In this document: one piece after another, positions 24,061 to 36,170 of the stretch
Layout of the letters: every line of letters starts with the position of its first letter
Numbering within the stretch: position 1 is the stretch's first letter
Source: Tilletia caries
Taxonomy: Eukaryota > Basidiomycota > Exobasidiomycetes > Tilletiales > Tilletiaceae
Length of the DNA: 64,000 bases
Direction of reading: 5' to 3'
Assembly (NCBI GenBank): GCA_032718865.1
Contig: JALUTQ010000003.1
Span: 1,642,001-1,706,000, forward strand
The notes under the pieces: model-generated
Told to the model about the DNA's origin: nothing
The model's database searches: none
What the model saw: only the letters and a program-made list of their open reading frames with translations
Program-made: the position numbers and the translations under genes

Positions 24061-25856
24061 CGTTCAGTGGCGAGAAAAGCACACACCACCCGCAGACACC
24101 ACACTCACTGAACATTCAGGCTTGCCATGAGAGGAAGAGCGGAAGGGAAGTAATCTGATCAGTCACATGCAGCCAGGAAAGAGGTCGTGGCAGGAGTGCA
24201 CCCACTGAGCATTTCGACGGCTCCATTGAGAGCGAGACAGAAGCGTCGAACATGAGAACGGGTGAAGGAGACGGGAAGTCAGTAATATGTCGAGTGGCGA
24301 GGCAGGCACGAATGAGGCGTAGAGAGGACACTCACTGTGAAGAAAGGGAATGTATAAATGATCAGTATCGATGAATGGGCGTTATGTCTCTGTTATGCGA
24401 CTGTGGAACACTGGATATGGTTAGTCGACAGAAGATACCAGGCACCACCAGAAAACAAATGAATGAAACAGAAGCGATGGTCGTGTGAGCCATCGCTGTA
24501 CAGGGAGTTCTTAGGCGGATCAGTACGTAAGCGCGAACGATGATGGGGGTTTGACTCACTGAGGCTCCCAACATTGACTGTGTACGTGGTAATTGGTATC
24601 GATGCCATGAATGTGTTCAGTCGGCAGAGGAGATCAGCAGAGTCAAGGCAAGAGGTAGACGCGGCACTTACGCAGCGGGCTGCCACGTCACGCATGTTCT
24701 TGATGAAGTTCTTTCGGAGCGGAAGCAATAAAGGCTCAAGTATCACAAGTATCACTTATCAGCACTTGTACGACGCACGTTGCGAACGGTGATTTGCGTA
24801 GATAGCAACACTCAACTTGATGGCTCATGACGAGAGCGAGGTGAAAGAAGAAGGCACCTTCGTAGAAGAAAGAGAGAGAGAGAGAGATAGTGAACACGCC
24901 GTGGGAGGGGAGCAGACAGTAACAAGCTGACTGCCACGCTTAGCCTGGGGATAAAGTGGTCGTCAGGGAGAAGATCTGGGGACAAAGGTGAAAGGGAGGA
25001 GTAAAGGAATGGAAAATTTAGAAATGAACGGCAGAGAGGTCTACGGAATAACGGAAGCGTGAGCGCTTCCATTGAGGGTGTGAGCATTACATACGCGCAT
25101 GGATGTTGGTAGATCCTGGTCATTGTACGTACTTGCCATACCCTAGGCGGAGACAACGTGATAGGACACGCCGTAGACTGCGAGAGAGAGCGCGATAAAG
25201 AGAAGGAAGTAAGCGATGTTGCGTTGTTGTCCCCCTCGAAGAAGCGTGGAGGTGTATGGACGATCGACTCACGTACGTTTGCGTACAACGTACTGCGTAA
25301 CGTTTGCGCCCATCATCATTCAAAGGACACGTGTGATCTGTGACCCAATAGGACTTAGGGTGCGAGGGAAAGGCAGTCAGTATGTAAGGAAAGTTCAGGA
25401 CACAGAGTCTGCTGTTAGGGGATAAACGTCATGTGGCCGTACTGAGCCGAGGTGTCTTCCGAGATAGAAGAATGGAAACAAAAGACTGTCGGGCTGGAGA
25501 AAAAGCTGACATAGGGCTGAAGAGCGTTAGAGAAAACATAACATGTGATGTCAGTGTAGTGAGTGTCCGCGGGCGGTGTTGGTCAGTGGTGATCATAGAC
25601 GAGAAGATGCTGGTCAAGGATCAGCACGTCAAAAGAGAGGTGATCCCTTCTCCTTTTCGGGTCTCGCCAACGAACATTGTGGATCACAGAGAGGATGGCG
25701 GTTGCTCCGTATAAGTATCCATAATCCAGTTTCGACCAAGAGCGAGAGGCGGGAGGCCGGGAGCTGAGAGCGCGAACCGAGAGTGAGAACCGAGAGGCGA
25801 GAACCGAGATATGAGAAGCGAAGAGCCGAGAGTCGAGAATTGAGAGACCAGGCTGA

Positions 25857-26335
25857 TGTTTTGCAGTGATTTGGTAGGTTTTGACGTGTTTTGTGGGTTT
25901 TGAAAAAGTCGAGAACGAAGCAGGAGATGGAGACTCGAGAGGCTCGAGGCGAGGGAGATTAACCAAGAGGCGCGGAGCGAGAGGCGAGAGCAGGAGCGAA
26001 TACCGATACGTAACCGTGGAGCGTGATGCAGGTAGACGGTTCTGGAGGCACCAGGCAGCAGAGATCTTGGTTCAATGTTCAACTTTCAGGAATGTCCACT
26101 CTGCTATGCTTCTCTAACCAGGATCAGGCTCACCGGAACCGAGAGGAAAAAGGCGGGAAACGAAGCAGGACCGAGAGTGAGAGTCGAGAGGCCAGAATCG
26201 AGAGTGAGATTCAAGAGACGTGGTTAATGTTTTGTAGGTATTTGATAGGTTTTGACGTGTTTTCTGGTTTTAAAGGGTCGAGAACGAATCCGGAGACGGA
26301 GACCCGAGAGGCGAGAGGCACAAGGCATGAGAGGA
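25857..26335. repeat. Pair of about 100-bp direct repeats
   Basis: The segment starting near 25,857 (TTGGTAGGTTTTGACGTG, then GTCGAGAACGAA and GGAGAC.GAGAC) recurs from about 26,228 with diverged sequence. Both copies are embedded in GAGAACCGAGAGG-type purine-rich repeats. Origin unknown. Confidence 0.5.
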
Positions 26336-26564
26336 GAACCGAGAAGCGAGGTCCGTGATGGTCCAGAGGCAGAGACAAGGCGAGGCGATGTCGATGTCGA
26401 TGGTGTTCTATCAAAGACCGTACTGCGAAAGAGCGAAAGTCCATCATCCGAATTCCGAGTACAGGGGAGAAGGAGGCCTGGATACGACAGTGAGCTGTGG
26501 CCTGTGAGGTCTGAGAGTTCAGAAGGAGCAAGTGGGGGAGAGAATACTCACGGAGATGAGTGAT

Positions 26565-28723
26565 CTAGCTGAAGCATTTGGCGAACTCAGCGTCTCGCGA
26601 AGGTGCCTTCTCCAGTGATTTGTCCGAGTATTCTCCGTACTTTTTCTTGTCGTAGGTTACGATTTCCTTCATATCGCTTCGAGCGGTAAGAGACAGCAGT
26701 ATGTGTAGTTTAGCACCCTGTAAACTGAGTAGCAAACCACAAATAGAACATACGCTTTCACCAAGTGGGGTTCCGTCTTCTCGCGCTGTCTGACGCCTTC
26801 CAGAGCTTCATCAACGGTCTTCCAGAGGCCTGCCTTTGTTGTCCCATCGGAATTACGAGCGCCGATTCGTTTCACATAGCATCTCTGTGAAAGGGAACAA
26901 GGGATCGAAGAATACAGGATGGACATCATAAGCGCGCTCCAATGTCCAATCAAAAGATAAAGTATTTATATACTCACCAGAAGTGCAAACCTGCGAATGC
27001 GATCACTGGTCATAGGAACCTCATAGCTATCGGTCGCTTTGTGGAAGACTTCCGGGAGTGTTTGAAGCTTCACTATCGATTCATGCAGCTTACAAAAACA
27101 TATATGATACTCGTCAGTGACACTGAGGTGGCTCAGCAATCAGCCGCCATAGGCGAATGCAGACGGCAAATATACTCACATAGTCCCTGAAGTCGCATCT
27201 AAGGGTGCCGAGCTTGTGTGCTAGAGGCTCCCATATTTCGGACTTGATGGTGTCCTCGTCGGCGCTGTCTAGAATCGTTTTGCAGATCGGCCCGACGTCC
27301 AATGGGAAGCTGATGATGTAGCGCTGAGCAACGTTATTGAATGCTTCGTCAGTACTTCCAATTCGGTAGCAGATTTGAACAATGAACGATGAAGGGTTAG
27401 GGGTCATACTGCCACCCACCTTCACGTTCTTGAAAAGAGTGCCTTTAGCCGAGTAGGACTCCACCTTTGGGCTGTAGAAAAGCTGCGCTGCGGTCTGCTT
27501 CAATTTGGCCTGATCAGTCCCGAACACAGCAGCCAGTAGGTGAATATCAGCACAATAGAACGTGATAAGTATGATGTTGAATCCATTGAACCAGTATCTG
27601 CTTACAAGTTCGGGCTTAGGAAGCTTCGTGGGCTTCATATCGGCGAGGCTCTCCTGCAGCTCTTTCAGCTTTACGGTCGTCTCGTCGAGCTTGGCGTTTG
27701 TCTCTTCGAGTTTTGCATGCACCAACTCCAAGTTCCTCTGCATCTGCTCAAAACGTATGGTGTTTCGTTCCACATGCCTGAGCAACATCTCGTTCTTCTT
27801 CTGGTATGCATTGATCTGTTGCATAGACGTAGCCATCTTGCTCATCGCCTTGATGGAAGCGACAGCAGACCATACCACTTCTCGAGATGCGTTCTGAATC
27901 ATGAACCAAATGGAGGGTGTGGTCTCATCAGTCTCGACTCTCGATACGTGCAGTCGTGCACTATCTTTAAGTTGAGGCAGACTGCAATCGATCAGCTCAC
28001 CTGACCTTTGCCGTCGACTACCAGAATGCTGTCAAGTACCTGCACTGCTTCGGCTACGGTTAGTCCGTACGATTTGCGGAAGGTGCGAACGTTCTTGTCC
28101 TCCTTCTCGTCGTCCTCTTCTTGCTCCTCACTTCGCTTGTCCTCCTCAATTCGATCTTCTTCCTCCATCTCATCGTCCTCCTTCTCCTCTTCCCCTTCGA
28201 AGTCCTCCTCATCTGCTCTTCCCTCCTCTTCCTCATCCTCATCCTCTTCCTCTTCCTCCTTTTCATCCTCCGCCTCCCACCATGGCTTCCCCCCGTCACC
28301 CATCTCCTCATAGTTCTCCCTGACTTCAGCGCTCGCTTCCTCATCGCTGTCGTAGCAGGCGAGCAGGTCTTTGAGATCCAACCTGGCTCGCTTGCTGTTC
28401 TTGCTCGACTGAATTTGGCTCCCCGAATGTGAGTCTCGATTGTCGTTTCCATCTTCGTCATCCGAGACGTGGCGTCGCGTCTTGTGGAGCTGACTTGGTC
28501 CTGCGCGCTGGGAGTTTTGAGGGGAACGAACATGGTGAGGAACCTTGCCAAGGTCGCTCTCCTCGTCCGTAAACTGCGTGTCGTCTTCTTTCTCATTCCT
28601 AGGCAAGCCCTGCCATCTTCGATGCCGCTCAAACATCGGGCCAAGATCGTCTTCGTCGGCAAGGGCCGCTGCGTCGGCAGCAAGACGGGGAGCAACATCG
28701 GCCATGTTCATCAATGCTTGCAT
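26565..28723 (-). CDS. Acidic coiled-coil protein of unknown function, divergent partner of the 29,150 gene
   Basis: Five exons (28723-28001, 27932-27180, 27088-26978, 26884-26754, 26676-26565) join in frame to 609 aa. I do not recognise the family. The N-terminal 240 residues are highly charged, with an almost unbroken Glu/Asp/Lys tract and basic patches such as KNSKRARLDLKDLL. Residues of the second exon form a heptad-like coiled coil (QKKNEMLLRHVERNTIRFEQ, LEETNAKLDETTVKLKELQE). The C-terminal third is mixed and folded-looking, ending DAEFAKCFS. The second exon could hold in-frame alternative introns. The gene starts 427 bp from, and opposite to, the large gene at 29,150, so the two probably share a promoter. 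The intact reading frame suggests constraint or recent arrival. Confidence 0.65.
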
Positions 28724-29149
28724 GGTGATTGGTGAGTAATCGTTTCCTGCGAACGTACAGACGGTTCAGCTTCAGCTAACAATGGATCACTTTGCCAATA
28801 GCAGGATTGACTGACCTTTCCCTGTTCTGGATGCGGAAGACAATGCCGGGGAGGAGGGAGGTGCAAAGGTCGAGTTGACAGTGTAGACGATGTCAGGGAG
28901 GAGGGGGGTGCAAAGTTCGAGTTGACAGTGTGGACGATGTGGAAATGGGTGATGGCAAAGAGGTAGAGTCGTCGAAGATCACTGATGCCAGATGCGGAAG
29001 GAGAGCGCTAAAATGTGAGACAAGGGATGGCCAAAGCGGGGACCGTGCAACGCAACTTAAAGCGCTCACTTCGTCTTTCTTGACCCCCCGTCTTCACTCT
29101 CCACTCTCCAGCCCACAGCTCGGTATTCCATAGCTGGTAGCACTCAGCA
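28724..29149. promoter_or_regulatory. Shared divergent promoter region
   Basis: This is the only sequence between two divergently oriented start codons. It contains a partly duplicated block: a GGGGAGGAGGGAGGTGCAAAG...GTTGACAGTGT stretch occurs twice, near 28,850 and 28,900. No specific binding site can be named. Confidence 0.4.
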
Positions 29150-32100
29150 ATGCGAGGTCGTCAGAAACGGAAGCGCGTCAACGAGAGCGAAGACTTGGAC
29201 TACATAGGTGAGAGTTGAGCGTCCGTTGCTAACTTGCTGTCCTCTTTTCTGATGCGTACGATCATGATCTTCGTGCAACTGTGCGATAAAGACTTGGAGC
29301 CCGTTGCAGACACCAACACATTCAAATGCCTTCCTTGCAGCGCTATAGGAGCCGGAGTATGCATCGTTCTACGAAGAAACGTTCAAAATCACTTTCGATC
29401 AATGAGGCATCAAGATTGCAAGACAGCAATTGCCAAGACGGTGAGTAGTCAGTCCTCTTGTCGTTAGCGAGCCTCAACCATACGTTCGTTGACACCTGTA
29501 CTTGCCATACATAGAGCAAAATTGGAATAGATGCATTTGCGCACTTAAGCGACGAGGAGATCGGTGGGAGGGAAGCATTGGAAGACGACGCGCAAGGAGT
29601 TGGGCTTGGAGATGAGTATCTACTTGGAGCCTCTGCCAGCGACCGTCGAGCTGAACGCTTCTGGCAGGAAGCGGAACGTGACGCAGATGAAGATTGGCTG
29701 GCCCTGCGGCACGAAGAGGAGGAGGAACGCAATCGAGAGCTCAATCTGATTATACAGGCGGCTGCAGATGGTCTACGCAGACAGCATGAAGCGAACCCAG
29801 ATGGCTGGTTTCCTTTTTTATCTAAAGAAGTACGTGCATACTGTATCGCTCTTAACTATGTCATCGCGCTCATCCCTATCCTCTTGTCCTTTTCGCAGAG
29901 CTTTGCATCAATATGCTACTGGCTATCTCCCAGACTTGCGGTCTCCAAGGAGGAGTTTAAAACTCACATCAAGATCGCTCGCACGTACGGCGGAACACCC
30001 CCCACTCTCCATCGTGTTGAGACCGACTTGGCCGCAGCACGCAAACTCTTTCCGGCGCGGCCACGACGTTACCTAGATACGTCCAAACAGCCCATGTATG
30101 TCAGAAGCATTGCGGACATCATTCGAAACGTTCGTAGCCCACGTTATTCATTCCATGGGTTCCTGTACTGTGTATGCACGCTGACTGGATTATGTACTTT
30201 ACCAGGACTTTTCCTCCCCCTCAACACGCTCAAACATGCATCTCCTTCCCCGTCGGGGGCCTCAGCTCAAGGAGTTTAGAGATGGCAAGGCGTTGGCATT
30301 CAATGAGGACACACGGACGTCGCCTCCCATGGTCTACCTCGAGGGACACTCGTTTTGGACGGACGAGGTATACTGCCTTGATGATGATGTTGTCGTTCGC
30401 CCTTACATCTTCTTCGAAGATGAGGTAGGCGAACTGCATGGGGAGGGGTTTAACGTCGTTAAGGAAGAGAGGCGTTTGAATGTGTCAAACGAGCGAATCA
30501 CATTCAAAGTTGCGGCACTTGGTGTTGACTGCGACCAGCGCGACAAGCTTCAGAAACTCCCTCTCTGTGAGTGTCTATGAGTGCCCAATGAACGTTGCGA
30601 TTGCGCATGTAACTTCAATCTACAGCTATCGTTGACCGCACATCTTCCCTTCAGATCTGCAAGAGGAAGAGCTCAGGCACGGCAATCCATTACGCGTTAC
30701 GGCAGGCAACAAGAAGGTGTATTCGGTACCGATTGGAATCTTCTGCGATGATCTGTCTGGAAACAAATCGAAGAAGTGGAACAAGCACGAGGCCTTGTAT
30801 TTTTCGAACCTATCATTGGACCGCGCCCTTCTAGACTTGGACGCACACACACACTTCTTGTCCGTCAGTGCATCTGTCACGGCGACTGCGCAACTCGAAG
30901 TGGTCGTTACCGCTCTCATGTAAGTTCTACCTGCAGCTCGATTAAATGGTGTTGAAAGAAGCCGAATCTTACAATGTCTTCCGTGATTCCCACGACTCAT
31001 GCAGCGATGTCTACAACAAGCCGATTACAGTTTTCGATGTCCTTTGCAACGAGCTCGTTTTGGTTCGACCATTCCTGCTCGCAGCATTCTGTGACAATCC
31101 GATGGCCGCAGAGCTCAGCGCATCTATCGGTCTGAATGGGAACCTGTTCTGTCGGCTTTGTGATGCCGATGGCTCACTTATCGATACCAGAACAAAATTT
31201 GAGCAATACCTGCGACCAGAACGGCCCAGAAGCACGGTCCAGCAGCTACACAGACTTGAAGAGCAGATCAAAGCTGCAAAGGGCGGCGTGAAGGTGAGGG
31301 TGGACGAGCTTAGGAAGCGTTACGGGGTCAAAGACGTAGTCACGGAAAGTGCGGTAACGGAAATGATTGGATTTGCACGAGCAAACCAGAACGGGCCTGC
31401 TCGCGACGCAGAGGAGCTTCGGCTAAGGTCACAGCCGTGGCATGGGCCACTGCTTAGACTGCGCGGTGAGTTGCGGGTGTAGCGGATATCCTAAGAGCTG
31501 ACTGCGGTCGGTATCCAGCTGATCGAGATTCGTTCCATGCGACAGCGGTGACAGGTTTCGACGTAGCATCTCAGATGCCGATCGAGGTTCTCCACACTTG
31601 GCTACTTGGGCCCGCTAAGTATCTTTGGATCGAAACGTGTGCAATGTCGGACGCCAAGCGGGACGCCTTGAAGGCCAGGCTATCAGCTGCTACAATGACC
31701 GGTGTGGGAGATACAGGTTCGCTGCGAGGAGGATATTTGGTTCAGAATGCGGGATCGCTTGTTGGGAAGGAGATCAAAGCGATTTGCCAAGTGGCGGGAG
31801 TGGCTCTCCTTCCTCTGAAGGCCAGCGGAATAATCTCGGACGTGATATGGGAGGCCTGGAGGTGGGCTGGCGTAGTAACGAGGCTGCTTCTGGCTGAGTC
31901 AATCATCAGATCAGGGTGGGAAGACTACAAGGTATGTCCTTGCTCTTCATACGAAGCCAAGCTTCAATCAGAATTCAGAACTAGGCATGGATTAACGATT
32001 TATTGACAAGGCTGAAGTTCCCTTCTGTAGACGGACCTGACGAACGCCCTCAACAATTTCTTCTGGGCGGCAGCTTCGCTTTTTCCTGCTCGAGTGGTGT

Positions 32101-33294
32101 CAAAGCGGAAGTTCCATCTTCTGGTACACCTTGTCGATAGCATTCAAGACTTCGGGCCAAGCAAGAACTTCGCCACAGAACGATACGAATCGTTCAACAC
32201 CATCCTTCGCAACGCTTCCGTATGCTCAAACCGGACCGCCCCCTCAAAAGATATTGCGCAGCGTCTGACCGACCAAGATCTTCTGCGACAATTGATGATA
32301 GAAAGTTCATGCTTGCTCGGCAACGACGATAACCCGAGGCCCGGCTCTCCCGCGATCTTTCAATTCGCACAATCATTTCACGAAGGGAAGTTGCTGGAGA
32401 TGTTTGGCTGTGGGACTCGCAAGCAACCTCCTTCACCTGGTCAGTTGAGGAAAGGACTCGACGCTTGATCCTGGCAAGGATACGGGCTAGATTCCAGGCT
32501 GACGCTTTTTCATTATTTCTTTGATGTGTAGGAGCTATTCACCGACGGAAGGACCGGGTCACATTTATCAGCACGAAGGGCGACAGGATCAGGCTCGGAG
32601 ACGGGGTACTTCTACGGAAGGCGTTGAGGGAGAACAATCTTTCTGTGCGTACTAGATATGGAGCCAGCTACCTGCCAGAATCCTAGTTTATAGAACAAAT
32701 GATGGCCTGTAGTCTGTACTAAGGCATGAGTTCTCTTCCCACAGATGTACATCGCCCGGGTCGAATACGTTTACTCGGACAGCCTAGAATGCCCGGGAGT
32801 CGAGGCCGTCTGCGACTTTGAGGGTCCCTGCGCTGTGGTCGAGGGTCTCGCTCTGATACAGCCTCGACAAGGCAGACAGTCAGCGTCCATGCTGAGACTG
32901 CAAATGGGATCGCAGCAGTGGAAGGTTCCCTTGAGCGTGAGTACCTGGTTGAGCATGTGCACTTTACACATCTTTTGACCTTGTTTTCTCTTTGTTAACA
33001 TTTCAGGATGTGGTCACTTCCTTGAACGTGTCACACGATTGCGCATATCATGACTGCGCAGTGGTTTCGGTCGGCGGAGCACGAGTCGAGAGGGAGATCA
33101 CAGATGCCCTGATACAGAAGGTGGAACACAACCAGCATGGACAACAGTTCTTTATCTTGAACGACGGTTTGGCAAGGACTGGCCGGGACCTTCGACAGCT
33201 ATACGGGCCAGTCCCTGCTCTACATTCTCTCGCAGATGTGGCAGCCGTGGCTCGACCTGACGAATCAGATGCTGAGCATCCATATAATTCATGA
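29150..33294 (+). CDS. Large zinc-finger protein of a basidiomycete-expanded, transposon-like family
   Basis: Twelve exons can be joined without a frameshift, starting at 29150 and ending at the stop 33292-33294, giving about 1,075 aa. Exon 4's donor is uncertain (30129 or 30171). The N-terminus is basic (RGRQKRKR) and is followed by a CxxC...HxxxxxH zinc-finger-like segment (FKCLPC, then NHFRSMRH). The central part has GIFCDDLSGNKSKKWNKH, AAFCDNPMAAELSASIGLNG plus FCRLC, and MPIEVLHTWLLGPAKYLW. A further block has KFHLLVHLVDSIQDFGPSKN and FATERYESFNTILR, and the end has SLNVSHDC. I recognise this order of motifs from large repetitive gene families in basidiomycete genomes that are usually annotated as hypothetical or transposase-like (some near Plavaka/CACTA-type elements). 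No catalytic triad can be assigned from sequence alone. Confidence 0.75.
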
Positions 33295-34092
33295 GCGGGG
33301 CGGTGAATGCGGTCTGGACTCTGGCAATGCGCAGTCTTTGTGAGTGGTTCTAAAGAAAAGACTGGCTATGCTCAGGAGGCCCTGCTAACACTCAGACCCC
33401 TTCACCAGTTCCTTGTCAACGCCGTCTCTAAGGATCTCGGCAAGATTGCAACTGGAGTACTGGACGTCTGGACGATCATCGACGCCTGCTCGCCGAGACG
33501 CCGATTTCCACGCAACCAAGTGGCGCCCGAAGCCTTGGCCCATGGGCCGTGGCCGACAATAACGTTCGATGCCAGCTCACTATCTGGCAAAGAATACGAA
33601 AACTCAAATCCTTTCTCCTCTGGGTGATGGGCCTTCTCTCCCTCTTCCAACTTCCAGCGGCTTACCACACTGATGACTAAACCCTCAGTCCTCGCACAGG
33701 CTAAGAACAAGACAACTTCTTCTTCGCACTTCACTCGCCCAACATTGACTCCAACATTGACTCCTATCTCCCACTCTCGCATGCCCCAAAGAGCTCCGCA
33801 TTCTAACCCTCGACATGGAGCTCAAACCCTCGACATAGCTGTAGTAACGCAGACTTGACTTATTTGTGCCGAGTGCCGACTGACTGATGGCTGATTCATT
33901 AACGTTCTCCCTTTTTGACTGCTGTCATCACACTCACGCACTGACTCACTCGCCGAGCTCACTCACTCTGATCTCATCCTTGCAGGCAGGTAGATTCACA
34001 ATCCTTCCCTAACCCATCACCAGCTACATCTGCAAAATCGCCTCATTCAGCACCAACGACGGCGCCGAGATGGCCCCTCTCGTCGCTTGGAA
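33295..34092. other. Intergenic with one unexplained open frame
   Basis: A frame from 33,307 to 33,627 on the plus strand, with a coherent part from about 33,409 (LVNAVSKDLGKIATGVLDVW), looks protein-like but has no start context. It could be an extra 3' exon of the preceding gene or a remnant. The rest is pyrimidine-rich plus-strand sequence with CTCACTCACTGACTCACTCG-like repeats. Confidence 0.4.
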
Positions 34093-34616
34093 ATGTTCGA
34101 CACCGTGACAGCCACGCCGGCAACGCATACCAAGCTCGATCGGAACGGCGAACGAGTTTCCGTCGCTGCCTACTTCAAGGTAAGCATGTAAGCATGACTG
34201 AAAAGTTGCTTGCGTCTGGCACTCTGGCCGTACTCTGCAATGTAGACTGACACAAAACCATCTTGTGGCTCCCTCAGGACACGTACAATTACACGCTCTG
34301 CTTCCCGAACGCTCCGTACGTCAAGCTTCGCGGCCAGGACGGCTTCGTTTCCCTCGAGCTGTGCTTTGTCGTGGAGGGTAGCCGAGTCCCTCCACTGTCA
34401 CTCAACGCTGCGCAGACGGCCAAGATGATCGACATTGCTCGTCAAGAGCCGCAGGAGCGCCAGCAAAGCGTGGTGCAGCTGCGAAACGAGGTGGTCAAAT
34501 ACAAGCAGGACGGACTGATTCAGGCTTGGGGAGTGCAAGTCTCCAACGAGCCCGTGCGCCCTGAAGGCCGTCAGCTGCCCCCGCCCCGCGTAACGTATGG
34601 CCTGAACACGATCTGA
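34093..34616 (+). pseudogene. Truncated Argonaute fragment (PAZ C-terminal part and L2 linker)
   Basis: Two exons (start at 34093, donor at about 34,180; second exon from about 34,279 to the stop at 34,616) encode roughly 140 aa. The sequence fits the stretch of eukaryotic Argonautes from the end of PAZ through the L2 linker: VSVAAYF, then DTYNYTLCFPNAPYVKL, a LELCFVVEGSRV block (usually LE-C-IV-GQR), a Gln/Thr-x-MI-A...P-R segment (AKMIDIARQEPQERQQS), and GVQVSNEPVRPEGRQLPPP (usual form V-G-VLPPP). There is no N domain, no complete PAZ, and no MID or PIWI domain, so slicing and full guide binding are excluded. It could be a dead gene remnant or, less likely, an expressed fragment. Confidence 0.7.
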
Positions 34617-35964
34617 CCGAACACCCCATCATTCTTCACGTTAACGCTTTTGCTCTCCCCCTCCTCCCCGCCCAGTCCCACTCATACGCAGGTTCTCGTC
34701 TACCGACAAGCGTACAAAGATGCGGGGAGGAGGCTAGAGGTTTGCCTTTGTCGGAGGAAGAGCGGATCTCAGCTCTGACTGTTGGCGCCTGGACTCATCA
34801 GGCTCTTTCTCTCCCTTCTCCTCACACAGTCAACATGCGAACCCCCGACACCTCCTCCAACACCTATCCTCCCGCCCATGTTACGGTCGACCCCTCTCTC
34901 TCCCCCCTGAGTCCTGAGTCCTGACGACACCGTCATCCTCTCGTCATCCTCCGCTCACGTCGCCTTCTCCCGGCGCCACGGTATATGATTGCCGACGCCG
35001 CTCATTTCTCGTCAAGCCCCGCTTCTTCCGCGTCCTTCTGATCGCCTCTTTCTGACTCTCAACGACGAAAGGAAGAAAGCACCTGATTGACGTCCTCTTC
35101 GCATGTAAAGACCCTTAGACCGAAAGATTCTTGATCGTAATTTTGGTCGTGTTCTTTACATATACGCAGCTGACTCTGACACCTCATCGCTATCAGTTTT
35201 CTGGTCTTCAGCGACAATAGCCGGAACCATGACTTCTCCTACATCCATGGCAACGAACGGTCAACAGCAGAGGTCTGAGGGTGAGTCCTGCGGGTGACTG
35301 CGCTTTGCCCTCATTCCCGTGCTGACTCTGTGCCCTGTGCATTCTGATTGCTGTCCAGACGCGCTCAAACTCAAGGTCGCCATCGAAGCGTCGTCGCCAG
35401 CGCCCAAGCCCTACTCTCAGCAAAATCCATCATCAGCTTGGCGGCTGCGCGTAGCACGGACACCGACATTGAGGGCGCGCACATCGTGATCGTGAGTTAC
35501 ATTTCATCTATGATGGGTCTCTCAGCTTTCTCTGTCTCACTAACATTATCTTCATACCAGTTCCACAATCTTCGCGCGCCACCGACCAGTGATCACCGCA
35601 TATGTGCGTCAGCCACTTCAACCTTTGGACCGGCACCGAGCGTCGAGGCTGAGCGATCCCTCCGCTTAGCGTGATCTCCTCTCACTCGCGTCAGCTCTGA
35701 GCTCGCTACCGGCTACCCTTCACCACACCTGCAGACCCGGGGACAGTTCCGCCCGCCCTGCTTTCGGTCAGGACCAGACAGGACCAACGCGCTCCGACTC
35801 AGATCCTCTCGCTCGCATCACCCTTGTAGGAGATGCTCTCTCCTTCCATCCCGCCCTCCATCAACCACGCACGATCATCTTTCAGGAGGAGGGAGGGAAG
35901 GCCGGAGGATCCCGCGGCTTTGGAGGGTACCTCGCCATCGGATCGATGATGGCGCCAGGAGTTG

Positions 35965-36002
35965 AACCCCTTTAACCCCTAACCCCTAACCCCTAACCCC
36001 CC
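35965..36002. repeat. Interstitial telomere-like repeat (CCCCTAA)n
   Basis: AACCCCTTTAACCCCTAACC and continuing units give about four CCCCTAA copies, i.e. TTAGGGG on the minus strand. The unit is close to fungal TTAGGG-type telomere repeats (TTAGGGGG is known in Cryptococcus). It lies deep inside the window and is not at an end. Confidence 0.75.
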
Positions 36003-36170
36003 TTCGGCGGAACGAATGGCGATGGATGCAGATTGCCACATCAGGTAGGAGCATCATCATCATTTCAGCATCGAGCGTCAGAACAGGGAGACTCAAGGTG
36101 GGAGAGTTGGAAATCAGATTGGGCGCGCCGAGGAGGTACGTTAGTACGTATCTGAATTCTGAGAGGGAGC

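Larger units (their letters stand above)
22159..26564. other. Gene-poor repeat region
   Basis: About 4.4 kb without a supported gene. In order it holds an inverted-repeat element between poly-C tracts (22,405-23,070), a palindrome-rich block (about 23,085-23,345, including the perfect hairpin TAGCGTTA-GAG-TAACGCTA near 23,110), a GA/TCTGCAG minisatellite (about 23,700-24,060), and dispersed GAGAACCGAGAGGCGAGA-type and AT-rich direct repeats (25,740-26,360). Scattered GTGAGT-like donor sites occur on the minus strand downstream of the 26,565 stop, so 3' UTR introns or a non-coding transcript are possible. Confidence 0.55.

Noticed and set aside
23667..24104. Ser/Leu/Pro-rich minus-strand frames over the GA minisatellite
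   Set aside because: Their composition follows directly from the tandem GAGAGGGAAGAGA units.
35229..35680. Possible short spliced gene beginning MTSPTSMATNGQQQ
   Set aside because: The donors and acceptors look usable, but the joined frame stops quickly, is low in complexity and has no recognisable relative.
35965..36002. True chromosome end
   Set aside because: Only about four units, with unique sequence and genes continuing on both sides.
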